A DNA stretch of 32,250 nucleotides from Rhodanobacteraceae bacterium (GTDB lineage: Bacteria; Acidobacteriota; Terriglobia; Terriglobales; Acidobacteriaceae), in the NCBI GenBank assembly GCA_025350865.1, contig JANXWZ010000199.1:1-32250 (forward strand), in the 5' to 3' direction. Below, piece by piece: positions 25,694 to 32,250 of this stretch; position 1 is the first letter of the stretch; each line of letters opens with the position of its first letter. Under the pieces are notes generated by a model. The model was not told the origin of the DNA. It did no database searches and saw nothing but the letters and a program-made list of their open reading frames with translations. A program made the translations under genes and the position numbers.

Positions 25694-26622
25694 AGCTCAC
25701 ACGGCTGCTTGGCGTTCTTATGTTGGCAGCGGCCATGCCGATGTACGCCTCGGTGTATTACGTTACGGTCGCCGGTCTGGGCGGAGAGCCGGACTATGAA
25801 CAGCGATTCAGGTCGACGGCGACGGATCTCGACAAGGTATTCAAGGCTTCCACTGGAGCGCATGTCTACACGCTGATTGGGCCGCTGGCGACGAAGACCA
25901 AACTGACCGAGACGCTCGCGACGATTGCCCGCGAAGCGAAGCCCGAGGACGACCTGATCGTAACGTTGATCGGGCATGGTTCGTATGACGGCGTGGAGTA
26001 CAAGTTGAACCTGGTAGGGCCGGATATCTCCGCGACGGAGTTGGCGGCCCTGTGTGATCGAGTGCAGGCTCGGCGGCAGTTAATTGTGAATACAACGAGC
26101 GCGAGCGGGGGATCAGTTACGGCGCTGGATAGGCCGGGGCGCGGCGTCATTACCGCGACAAAGAATGGCACGGAGAAGAATGCCACGGTCTTCGCGCGGT
26201 ATTGGGCGGAGGCGTTGCAGGATCCGACCTCGGATGTGGACAAGAGCGATGCAATCTCCGCGATGGAAGCGTTGACGTATGCAGATAAGAAGACGGCTGC
26301 GTTTTATGAGTCGCAGAAGCGTTTGGCGACCGAGCATGCCATGTATGAGGACACTGGCCATGGTGAACCCGTGAAGGTCGGTGCCGGCGAGGGGCGCCAG
26401 GGAACGCTGCTGGCTGGGTTGACTGTGGTTCGCATCGGTGCGGCGCAGGCTGCGATGACCGATCCAACCAAGCGCGAGTTGATGCTGAAGAAGGAAGACC
26501 TAGAGCAGAAGATCGACGGGCTGAAGTACCAGAAAGCTGCGATGGAGCCTGGGGAATACAGGAAGCAGTTGACGGCGGCGTTGCTGGAACTGGCAAAGGT
26601 GCAGGGGGAGTTGGAGAAGTGA
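25690..26622 (+). CDS. exported caspase-fold (C13-like) protein lacking the catalytic cysteine
   Basis: The ATG at 25690, overlapping the upstream stop (ATGA), is chosen because it gives a clean signal peptide (1-20, MKLTRLLGVLMLAAAMPMYA); an upstream extension would destroy it. 310 residues. The body resembles clan CD peptidases: strand VYYVTVAGLG, helix, then LIVTLIGHGSYDG with the catalytic-type His96, and LIVNTTSASGGSV where a legumain or caspase would have the Cys; here it is Thr136. So it is probably a non-peptidase or a protein with altered chemistry. Residues 172-183 fit an EF-hand loop (DVDKSDAISAME). The C-terminal ~50 residues form a charged coiled coil. Its end overlaps the next GTG by four bases. 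Function in the MoxR/VWA cluster is unknown. Confidence 0.75.
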   Translation: MKLTRLLGVLMLAAAMPMYASVYYVTVAGLGGEPDYEQRFRSTATDLDKVFKASTGAHVYTLIGPLATKTKLTETLATIAREAKPEDDLIVTLIGHGSYDGVEYKLNLVGPDISATELAALCDRVQARRQLIVNTTSASGGSVTALDRPGRGVITATKNGTEKNATVFARYWAEALQDPTSDVDKSDAISAMEALTYADKKTAAFYESQKRLATEHAMYEDTGHGEPVKVGAGEGRQGTLLAGLTVVRIGAAQAAMTDPTKRELMLKKEDLEQKIDGLKYQKAAMEPGEYRKQLTAALLELAKVQGELEK

Positions 26623-28820
26623 GATTACTCGGCAAACTCGGGCTGTTGGCGGCGGTTGTTTCAGCAGAGGTTTGCTGGGCTGCGCCGACTCTCGATGGCT
26701 GCCGCGCGCTGCAGAAGCATGGCAGGAAGGCGGAGGCTGCGACCTGCTTCGATGGACTCAGTCGCAATGCCGATCCTTACCTGCGGGCTGAGGGGTTTTG
26801 GGGTCTGCAGCAGTATGACGACGCGAATGCCGCGTTCAAGCTAGCGGTCCCGCAGCCCGGAGTGAAGGCCAATGTGAAGGTGCGGTGGGGCAGGCTGTTC
26901 CACGATCGCTTCAACAACCAAGAGGCCGATAACCTTTTCGCCGAAGCGCTGAAGCTGGACCCGAACAATGCCGAGGCGTATCTCGGCATGGCAATCGTCA
27001 GCGCGGACGGCTTTGACAGCAAGGCTGCGGAGTATGCGGCAAGGGCGATTGAACTGGACCCGAAGCTGGTCGAGGCGCATGAGTTTATGGCCAACCTTGC
27101 GCTGGAGAATCAGAAGCTGAAGGATGCGGTAGCGGAGGCGGATAAGGCGCTTGCGTTGTCCAACGAAGCGCTGGAAGCGATGGCCGTCAAGGCCGCAATG
27201 GAGATCCTTGCGGATCGGTCGCCGGATGGTTGGCTGGACAAGATTCGCGCGGTGAATCCTGTCTATGGCGAGGGGTACGCGCTGGTGGGGTATCACCTGG
27301 TGATGAATCGCCGCTATGAGGATGGCGTGAAGTACTACCGCAAGGCGATTGAGGTGGACCCCAAGCTGTGGGCGGCACGGTCGCAACTGGGTATCAATTT
27401 GATGCGGCTCGGCCAGGAAGAAGAGCCGATGAAGCAGTTGGAGCTTGCTTACGAGAATGGACAGCGAGACGCAGCAACTGCGAATAGCCTGAAGTTGCTC
27501 GATAGTTATAAGAACTTCGTGACGTTTCGGGATGACACAACGATTTTGCGGTTGAAGAAGAATGAAGCGGAGTTGCTACGTCCGTATATTCAGGCTGAGT
27601 TACATAAGACGATTGCAACTTACAGTGCGAAATACAAGATGACCTTGCCGGGGCCGGTGCAACTGGAAATCTATCCCGACCATGAGGACTTTGCCGTTCG
27701 CACGATGGGGATGCCCGGGCTGGGTGCGTTGGGCGTTACCTTTGGCGAAGTGGTGGCGATGGATAGCCCATCCGGCCGGAAGCCGGGAGACTTCAACTGG
27801 GGGAGCACGCTGTGGCACGAGATGAGCCACGTGTTCATTCTGTCGGCGACGAATCATCGCGTACCGCGCTGGTTTACCGAAGGACTGGCGGTCCATGAGG
27901 AAGGGCAGGCAAATCCGGAGTGGGCGAACAGGCTGACGCCCGAGGTTCTGGCTGCGATCCGGGATAAGAAGCTGTTGCCGGTGGCGGAGATTGATCGCGG
28001 GTTTATCTTTCCGGAATACCCGTCGCAGGTGATCGTGAGTTACTTCCAGGCGGGCAGCATGTGCGACTACATCCAGCAGCGCTGGGGCGCGGATGCATTG
28101 CTGGGTATGGTCCATTCATTTGCAGAACTAAAGTCGACACCGGACGCAGTGAAAGACAATTTGAAACTCTCGCCGGAGGAGTTCGATACGACGTATCTCG
28201 CGTGGCTATCGAAGCAGGTTGGTTCCAAGGCAGAGGACTTCGATAAGTGGCGGGCTGGGTTAAAGCAGATTGCGGAGTTGGCCAAGGAAAAGAAGAATGC
28301 TGAGATTGCAAAATTAGTTCCAGATTTGTTGAAGCTCTATCCGGAGTATGTCGGAGACGCGAATCCTTATGAGTTCCTTGCAGAGGCGCAGCTTGCATCC
28401 GGCGACAAGCCAGCTGCAACGATGACCCTGAAGGCATACCAAACGATGGGCGGCGAGAGTCCGGAGATGTTGACCAAGCTGGCTTCCCTTCAGGAGGACT
28501 CGGGTGATAAGGAAGCCGCCGCCGCGACGTTGAACCGGATCAACTATATCTATCCCGAGAGCGAAAAGCTTCACCGCAAGCTCGGCGAGTTATGGCTCGC
28601 TCAGGGAAATAACGAGGGAGCCGTGCGCGAATTTACTGCGGTGCTGGCGTTGAAGCCGCTGGACAAGGCGTCGGCACAATACGAACTCGCCCAGGCTTAT
28701 ATGGCCTTGGGCGATAAGGCGAAGGCGGAGGAGAGCGTGTTGGCTGCGCTGGAAACCGCGCCGGGCTTTCGGCCGGCTCAGAAGTTGCTGTTGGAGATTG
28801 AGGGTGGGGAAAAGAAGTAA
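26619..28820 (+). CDS. exported TPR protein with a gluzincin (peptidase MA-like) domain
   Basis: 733 residues, GTG start overlapping the upstream stop (GTGA), signal peptide ~1-21 (ends CWAAP). Tetratricopeptide repeats fill ~50-300 (for example NLFAEALKLDPNNAEAYLGM, then KYYRKAIEVDPKLWAA). The middle ~330-540 is a metallopeptidase MA-like domain with the zinc site His400-Glu401-x-x-His404 (HEMSH) and the third ligand Glu421 in WFTEGLA. More TPRs follow (~545-733). All zinc ligands and the catalytic Glu are present, so it should be an active metallopeptidase, likely periplasmic, with the TPRs recruiting partners or substrates. Sitting between the caspase-fold protein and MoxR, it may process or assemble a component of the cluster; this is inference. 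Confidence 0.88.
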   Translation: MRLLGKLGLLAAVVSAEVCWAAPTLDGCRALQKHGRKAEAATCFDGLSRNADPYLRAEGFWGLQQYDDANAAFKLAVPQPGVKANVKVRWGRLFHDRFNNQEADNLFAEALKLDPNNAEAYLGMAIVSADGFDSKAAEYAARAIELDPKLVEAHEFMANLALENQKLKDAVAEADKALALSNEALEAMAVKAAMEILADRSPDGWLDKIRAVNPVYGEGYALVGYHLVMNRRYEDGVKYYRKAIEVDPKLWAARSQLGINLMRLGQEEEPMKQLELAYENGQRDAATANSLKLLDSYKNFVTFRDDTTILRLKKNEAELLRPYIQAELHKTIATYSAKYKMTLPGPVQLEIYPDHEDFAVRTMGMPGLGALGVTFGEVVAMDSPSGRKPGDFNWGSTLWHEMSHVFILSATNHRVPRWFTEGLAVHEEGQANPEWANRLTPEVLAAIRDKKLLPVAEIDRGFIFPEYPSQVIVSYFQAGSMCDYIQQRWGADALLGMVHSFAELKSTPDAVKDNLKLSPEEFDTTYLAWLSKQVGSKAEDFDKWRAGLKQIAELAKEKKNAEIAKLVPDLLKLYPEYVGDANPYEFLAEAQLASGDKPAATMTLKAYQTMGGESPEMLTKLASLQEDSGDKEAAAATLNRINYIYPESEKLHRKLGELWLAQGNNEGAVREFTAVLALKPLDKASAQYELAQAYMALGDKAKAEESVLAALETAPGFRPAQKLLLEIEGGEKK

Positions 28821-28829
28821 AGCAAAAGC

Positions 28830-28847
28830 AGATTCCTGCGGAATGAC
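28830..28847. repeat. interspersed hairpin repeat, copy 2
   Basis: AG, then ATTCC-TGC-GGAAT and GAC, in the 47-bp gap between the TPR-peptidase and MoxR genes. It matches the frame of copy 1 (19556) and copy 3 (29967), with both sides of the stem changed together. Confidence 0.7.
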
Positions 28848-28853
28848 AGACAA

Positions 28854-28861
28854 AAGGGGAG
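28854..28861 (+). promoter_or_regulatory. Shine-Dalgarno of the MoxR gene
   Basis: AAGGGGAG ends six bases before the ATG at 28868 and lies immediately after the hairpin repeat, so the ATPase has its own strong initiation site rather than depending on coupling. Confidence 0.75.
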
Positions 28862-28867
28862 CGACTG

Positions 28868-29881
28868 ATGGAGAGTTCGGATACAGCACAGCTACAGGGG
28901 CGCATTGAACGATTTCGCACGGTGCGGGACGCGATCGTGGGGCAGGTGCGGCAGGTCATCGTCGGGCAAGATGAAGTGCTCGATCAGATCCTGATCTCCT
29001 TGTTTGTTGGCGGGCACTGCCTGCTGACCGGTATGCCTGGAACGGCGAAGACGCTGATGGTGCGGACGATTGCGGAGACGCTGGGCCTGCAGTTCCGGCG
29101 TATCCAGTTCACGCCGGACCTGATGCCGTCGGATATTACCGGGACCGACATTATCGAAGAAGACATTACGACAGGGCACCGCAAATGGACCTTTGTTGAA
29201 GGCCCGATTTTTGGCAACATTGTGCTGGCCGACGAAATCAATCGGACTCCTCCCAAAACGCAGGCTGCGATGCTGGAGGCGATGCAGGAGCGTTCCTGCA
29301 CCGTGCGTGGGCACATCTACAAATTGCCTGCGCCATTCTTCGTTCTGGCGACGCAGAACCCGATTGAACTTGAGGGCACTTATCCCCTGCCGGAAGCTCA
29401 GTTGGACCGCTTCCTCTTCAATACGCTGATGGATTATCTAACTCCCGCCGAGGAGTTGAAGGTTGTCGATATGACGACCGCAACTCGCGTCGCAAATGTG
29501 CAGGCAGTTACCAATGCGGAGGAGTTGATCGACTTTCAGCAGCTAGTGCGCATGGTGCCGATTGGCGAGACTTTGGCGAGATATGTGGTCGACCTGGTAA
29601 GAGCGACGCGGCACAAGAGTGACAACGCGCCGGACTTCGTCAAGAAATATGTGAACTATGGAGGCAGCGTGCGCGCGGCACAGAATATTGTGCTGGCGGC
29701 CAAGGCGCGGGCGCTTTCGAAGAAACGTTACCACGTGACGTACGAGGATATTACGGCGTTGGCGGTTCCCGTCCTGCGTCACCGTATCTTGTTGAACTTC
29801 CATGCGGAGTCGGAACGGATTGATTCGGATGAGATCTTGAAGCGGTTGATTGCGGCTATCCCGCAGCCAAAGGAGTCGTAA
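28868..29881 (+). CDS. MoxR-family AAA+ ATPase
   Basis: 337 residues, the usual MoxR length, cytosolic. Walker A GMPGTAKT (55-62), Walker B VLADE (119-123, Asp122-Glu123), NRTPPKTQAAMLEAMQE (~125-141), sensor-1 region FVLATQNPIE, the LPEAQLDRF motif and a C-terminal lid domain with a YVNYGGSVRAAQN sensor-2 region. MoxR ATPases are chaperone-like machines that remodel or load metal into VWA-domain partners encoded next to them. Here the partners should be the DUF58 protein 138 bp downstream, the BatA-type protein and the membrane VWA protein upstream. AAGGGGAG supports the ATG. Downstream spacing is wide because two palindromes and a hairpin repeat have accumulated. Confidence 0.95.
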   Translation: MESSDTAQLQGRIERFRTVRDAIVGQVRQVIVGQDEVLDQILISLFVGGHCLLTGMPGTAKTLMVRTIAETLGLQFRRIQFTPDLMPSDITGTDIIEEDITTGHRKWTFVEGPIFGNIVLADEINRTPPKTQAAMLEAMQERSCTVRGHIYKLPAPFFVLATQNPIELEGTYPLPEAQLDRFLFNTLMDYLTPAEELKVVDMTTATRVANVQAVTNAEELIDFQQLVRMVPIGETLARYVVDLVRATRHKSDNAPDFVKKYVNYGGSVRAAQNIVLAAKARALSKKRYHVTYEDITALAVPVLRHRILLNFHAESERIDSDEILKRLIAAIPQPKES

Positions 29882-29886
29882 AAGCC

Positions 29887-29900
29887 GGGGCTAAAGCCCC
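29887..29900. repeat. GGGGCTAAAGCCCC palindrome, copy 1
   Basis: Six-base arms GGGGCT/AGCCCC around AA, six bases after the MoxR stop. The same core recurs 19 bp further on. Probably a REP-like mobile repeat family; it could form a stable RNA hairpin. Confidence 0.8.
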
Positions 29901-29919
29901 TGTTGTTGGCTCGGGTGTT

Positions 29920-29939
29920 CGTGGGGCTAAAGCCCCACG
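29920..29939. repeat. CGTGGGGCTAAAGCCCCACG palindrome, copy 2
   Basis: Nine-base perfect arms around AA, containing the same 14-base core as the copy at 29887. The two copies form a closely spaced pair in the MoxR-DUF58 gap. Confidence 0.85.
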
Positions 29940-29966
29940 CTAATCCCGAAGTAAGACCAGATACTG

Positions 29967-29992
29967 AGATTCTTCGCTTCGCTCAGAATGAC
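29967..29992. repeat. interspersed hairpin repeat, copy 3
   Basis: ATTCT-TCGCTTCGCTC-AGAAT followed by GAC, with an alternative CTGAG/CTCAG pairing. It has the same AGATTC...GAATGAC frame as the copies at 19556 and 28830, with a longer loop. Confidence 0.7.
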
Positions 29993-30018
29993 CTCGATGT
30001 TGGTATGGAAAGGGTTCG

Positions 30019-30906
30019 ATGCAGCGATTTCTTGATCCTCGTGTTCTGGCCAGCATCAACGGGCTGGACCTGATTGCGAAGACCGTCGTCGACGGCTTCG
30101 TGACGGGCCTGCATCGTTCGCCTGATTTTGGGTTCAGCCAGGAGTTTGCGGAGTATCGCGCTTACACTCCGGGCGACGACCTGCGGCACATCGACTGGAA
30201 TCTATTTGCGCGAACGGATCGAATGTATCTGAAGCGGTATCGCGGAGAGACGAACAGCCAGCTTACGATTTTGCTGGATGCGAGTAATTCCATGCAGTTC
30301 AAGTCGCATACAGTCTCGAAGATGGATTATGCGCGCTATCTTGCGGCGTCATTATTCTATCTGGCGATCCATAATCAGCGCGATCCGGCGGGGCTGGTGG
30401 TGTTCGACGACGAGGTCCGGGAATTTATTCGACCATCAACGCGGGCTGGACAGTTACCGCGGTTGCTGGCGGGACTGGAAGGTGCGGAGCCTCGGGCCAG
30501 AACTAACTTTGCCAGGCCGATGAAGTATTTTCAGGAACTACTGAGGCGGCGTGGAATGGTCATCATTATTTCCGACTTCTATGAGGACCCGGAGACGGTG
30601 GTGAAGACGATTGAGCCTCTGCGGTTCCACGGCAGCGAAGTGGTGTTGTTCCATGTGCTCGATCCGCAGGAGATCAAGCCGAAGCTGGATGGGCCGTCGA
30701 TTCTGGTTGATCTTGAGACGGAGCAGCGGATGGAAGTAGTACCGGACTACGTGAAGGGCGAGTACCGGCGCAAGATGGAGCTGCATCTGGAGCAGATGGA
30801 GTCGAAGGCCAAGTCGGCGGGGATGGACTATCACCTGCTGGTCACGGATATGCCGCTGGACAACGCGCTGAGCGAGTACCTGTTTCTCAGGCCGAGGGGG
30901 AACTGA
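30019..30906 (+). CDS. DUF58 domain protein (VWA-like MoxR partner)
   Basis: 295 residues with no membrane segment. The DUF58 signature is clear: EYRAYTPGDDLRHIDWNLFAR at residues 45-65 (most of it conserved). It is followed by a VWA-like fold with a MIDAS motif DASNS (Asp87, Ser89, Ser91), GLVVFDDEV and VIIISDFYED. DUF58 proteins pair with MoxR ATPases in most clusters of this kind and are thought to be their targets. GGAAAGGG lies four bases before the ATG. The TGA stop shares one base with the ATG of the BatA-type gene (TGATG), so those two are tightly coupled. Confidence 0.93.
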   Translation: MQRFLDPRVLASINGLDLIAKTVVDGFVTGLHRSPDFGFSQEFAEYRAYTPGDDLRHIDWNLFARTDRMYLKRYRGETNSQLTILLDASNSMQFKSHTVSKMDYARYLAASLFYLAIHNQRDPAGLVVFDDEVREFIRPSTRAGQLPRLLAGLEGAEPRARTNFARPMKYFQELLRRRGMVIIISDFYEDPETVVKTIEPLRFHGSEVVLFHVLDPQEIKPKLDGPSILVDLETEQRMEVVPDYVKGEYRRKMELHLEQMESKAKSAGMDYHLLVTDMPLDNALSEYLFLRPRGN

Positions 30907-32250
30907 TGGGATTTTTCGCGCCTTGGTTTCTTGCGGCTCTCGCGGCGGTGGGGCTGCCGGTGTACATCCACCTGCTGCGCAAGCATACGACGACGCCGCG
31001 CCAGGTGAGTTCGCTGATGTTCTTCGAGCGGGGGACGCAGAGCTCGACGCGTCATCGGCGGTTGCGCTATCTGGTGCTGTTCGCGCTCCGAGCGCTGTTG
31101 ATGCTGTTACTGGCGCTGCTGTTTGCCCAGCCGTTTATCCGGCGGTCGGCTGCGGCGGCGAGTGAGAAATTGCTGGTGGTGGTGGTTGACGATTCGTTCA
31201 GCATGCAGGCGGGTACGCGGTTCGTGGATGCGAAGAACCAGGCGCTGGCGACGTTGGCGGCGAGGCGTGGGTCGCAGCGTGCGCAGGTGATGTTGCTGGC
31301 TGGTGAGTTGCAGGTGCTGACTCAGCCGATTGCAGACGATACATTGCTGAAGGCGGCGGTGGCCGGCATGCAGCCGGGCGATTCACATGCCAACTTTGGT
31401 GAGATTGGACGCGGGATGCGAGCGCTGGCCGAGACGGTGCATACGCCGATTGAGCTCCACGTTTATAGCGATATGCAGCAGGCGAATATGCCGGGGAACT
31501 TTGCCGACATGGTGCTGCCGGGGAACGTCACGTTGACCCTGCACCCAGTGGCGAAGGCGAACGAGCCGAACTGGAATGTCGAAAGCGTGAACGCGCCGTC
31601 ACAGCTTGTCGATACGAAGAAGGCTCGGGTGATCGCAGTCGTAGCGGGGCATGGAACGCCTGCGGCGCAGCGGACTGTGTCGTTGGTGATCAACGGGAAT
31701 GTGTCTGCGACGAAGAAGTTGGATGTTCCGGCGGATGGTCGCGCGACTGTCGCGTTCGATGGACTGGAAGTGCCGTTTGGCGATAGCCGATGCGAGGTTC
31801 GCATCGATGCAGCGGATGGATTTGCGGGGGATGATGCGGCTCGGTTTGCCGTGAAGCGGGCTGATCCGGAGCGTGTGTTGTTTGTTCACCAGGCAGGGGA
31901 TTCGCGGTCGCAGCTTTACTTTGGTGCCGCGATGGGGGCATCGGCGCAGGCGTCGTTTGTGTTACAGCCGATCATTACGGAGCAGGCTGCGGATGTTGAT
32001 CCGTCGAAGTACGCGTTTGTGGTGTTGTCGGATGTGGCCTCGCTACCGTCGATCCTGGAGCACAGCCTGACGAAGTATGTGGAGGATGGGGGTAGCGTGC
32101 TGGTCGCGGCAGGCACGGCAGATTCGCATCGCGAAAGGATTCCGGTCTACGGCGAGGTGGTCGCCGACGCGCACTTCTACACGCGGTCGGGTGGGTTCGT
32201 AAATGTGGGGAGGATGGACCGAAGCTACCCGGCGGTCAAGGATGCGGGCG
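30906..32250 (+). CDS. BatA-type membrane VWA protein (3' end outside window)
   Basis: 448 complete codons are visible and no stop occurs before the window end. The N-terminus is the BatA/aerotolerance-type domain: a membrane helix (~5-24, ending YIHLLRK), the TPRQVSSLMFFE segment, a second helix (~55-77), then a VWA domain with MIDAS DDSFS (Asp95, Ser97, Ser99). Residues ~345-405 (YAFVVLSD, then LTKYVEDGGSVLVAAG) resemble the GATase-like domain of the membrane VWA protein earlier in the cluster. ATG at 30906 overlaps the DUF58 stop (TGATG). Likely an inner-membrane partner of the MoxR ATPase with its VWA domain in the periplasm. The C-terminal helix expected for the family would be beyond the window. 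Confidence 0.88.
   Translation, partial: MGFFAPWFLAALAAVGLPVYIHLLRKHTTTPRQVSSLMFFERGTQSSTRHRRLRYLVLFALRALLMLLLALLFAQPFIRRSAAAASEKLLVVVVDDSFSMQAGTRFVDAKNQALATLAARRGSQRAQVMLLAGELQVLTQPIADDTLLKAAVAGMQPGDSHANFGEIGRGMRALAETVHTPIELHVYSDMQQANMPGNFADMVLPGNVTLTLHPVAKANEPNWNVESVNAPSQLVDTKKARVIAVVAGHGTPAAQRTVSLVINGNVSATKKLDVPADGRATVAFDGLEVPFGDSRCEVRIDAADGFAGDDAARFAVKRADPERVLFVHQAGDSRSQLYFGAAMGASAQASFVLQPIITEQAADVDPSKYAFVVLSDVASLPSILEHSLTKYVEDGGSVLVAAGTADSHRERIPVYGEVVADAHFYTRSGGFVNVGRMDRSYPAVKDAG

Overview
This 32 kb window looks like chromosomal DNA from a soil or plant-associated Acidobacteriota, probably class Terriglobia (Granulicella/Edaphobacter/Terriglobus type). The evidence is moderately high GC, the accessory style (lamin-tail nuclease with choice-of-anchor domains, GH28-like protein, Tat-exported multicopper oxidase, a DUF4159/MoxR/DUF58/BatA cluster) and short hairpin repeats between genes. 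Taxonomy is inferred from recognition, not from a marker gene. No tRNA, rRNA, CRISPR array, transposase or phage gene was found.

Region 1 (1-12.3 kb, all + strand) is a tightly packed operon of very large proteins without signal peptides. It holds the C-terminal part of an M64-like metallopeptidase relative (1-756), a 1145-aa DUF6603-like beta-rich protein (760-4197), a 399-aa conserved hypothetical (4194-5393), a ~1,630-aa conserved hypothetical (5402-10287) and a 569-aa conserved hypothetical (10300-12009), followed by a 97-aa stand-alone LuxR-type HTH protein. The families seem to travel together but have no function I can name, so this is the best candidate for an undescribed system. Its largest gene is broken by five frameshifts and one in-frame stop, whereas the other long genes in the window read intact.

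Region 2 (12.3-22.2 kb) is a set of exported enzymes: a signal-peptide amidase (- strand), a 697-bp spacer with a heptad repeat and two palindromes, an ExeM/NucH-type extracellular nuclease with an unusual C-terminus, a GH28-like beta-helix protein translationally coupled to a CBM9-like/PKD protein, and a convergent three-domain multicopper oxidase (- strand) with a phenylalanine at the axial position of the type 1 copper site.

Region 3 (22.5-32.25 kb, all + strand) is one long gene cluster: DUF4159 protein, membrane VWA/GATase-like protein, caspase-fold protein without the catalytic cysteine, TPR protein with a gluzincin HEMSH site, MoxR AAA+ ATPase, DUF58 protein and a BatA-type VWA protein running off the window. 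Stop/start overlaps (ATGA, GTGA, TGATG) couple several of them. By analogy with MoxR-VWA systems the ATPase probably acts on the VWA proteins at the cell envelope; the substrate is unknown. Two families of palindromic repeats lie inside this cluster, and one related hairpin overlaps the start of the CBM9/PKD gene upstream.
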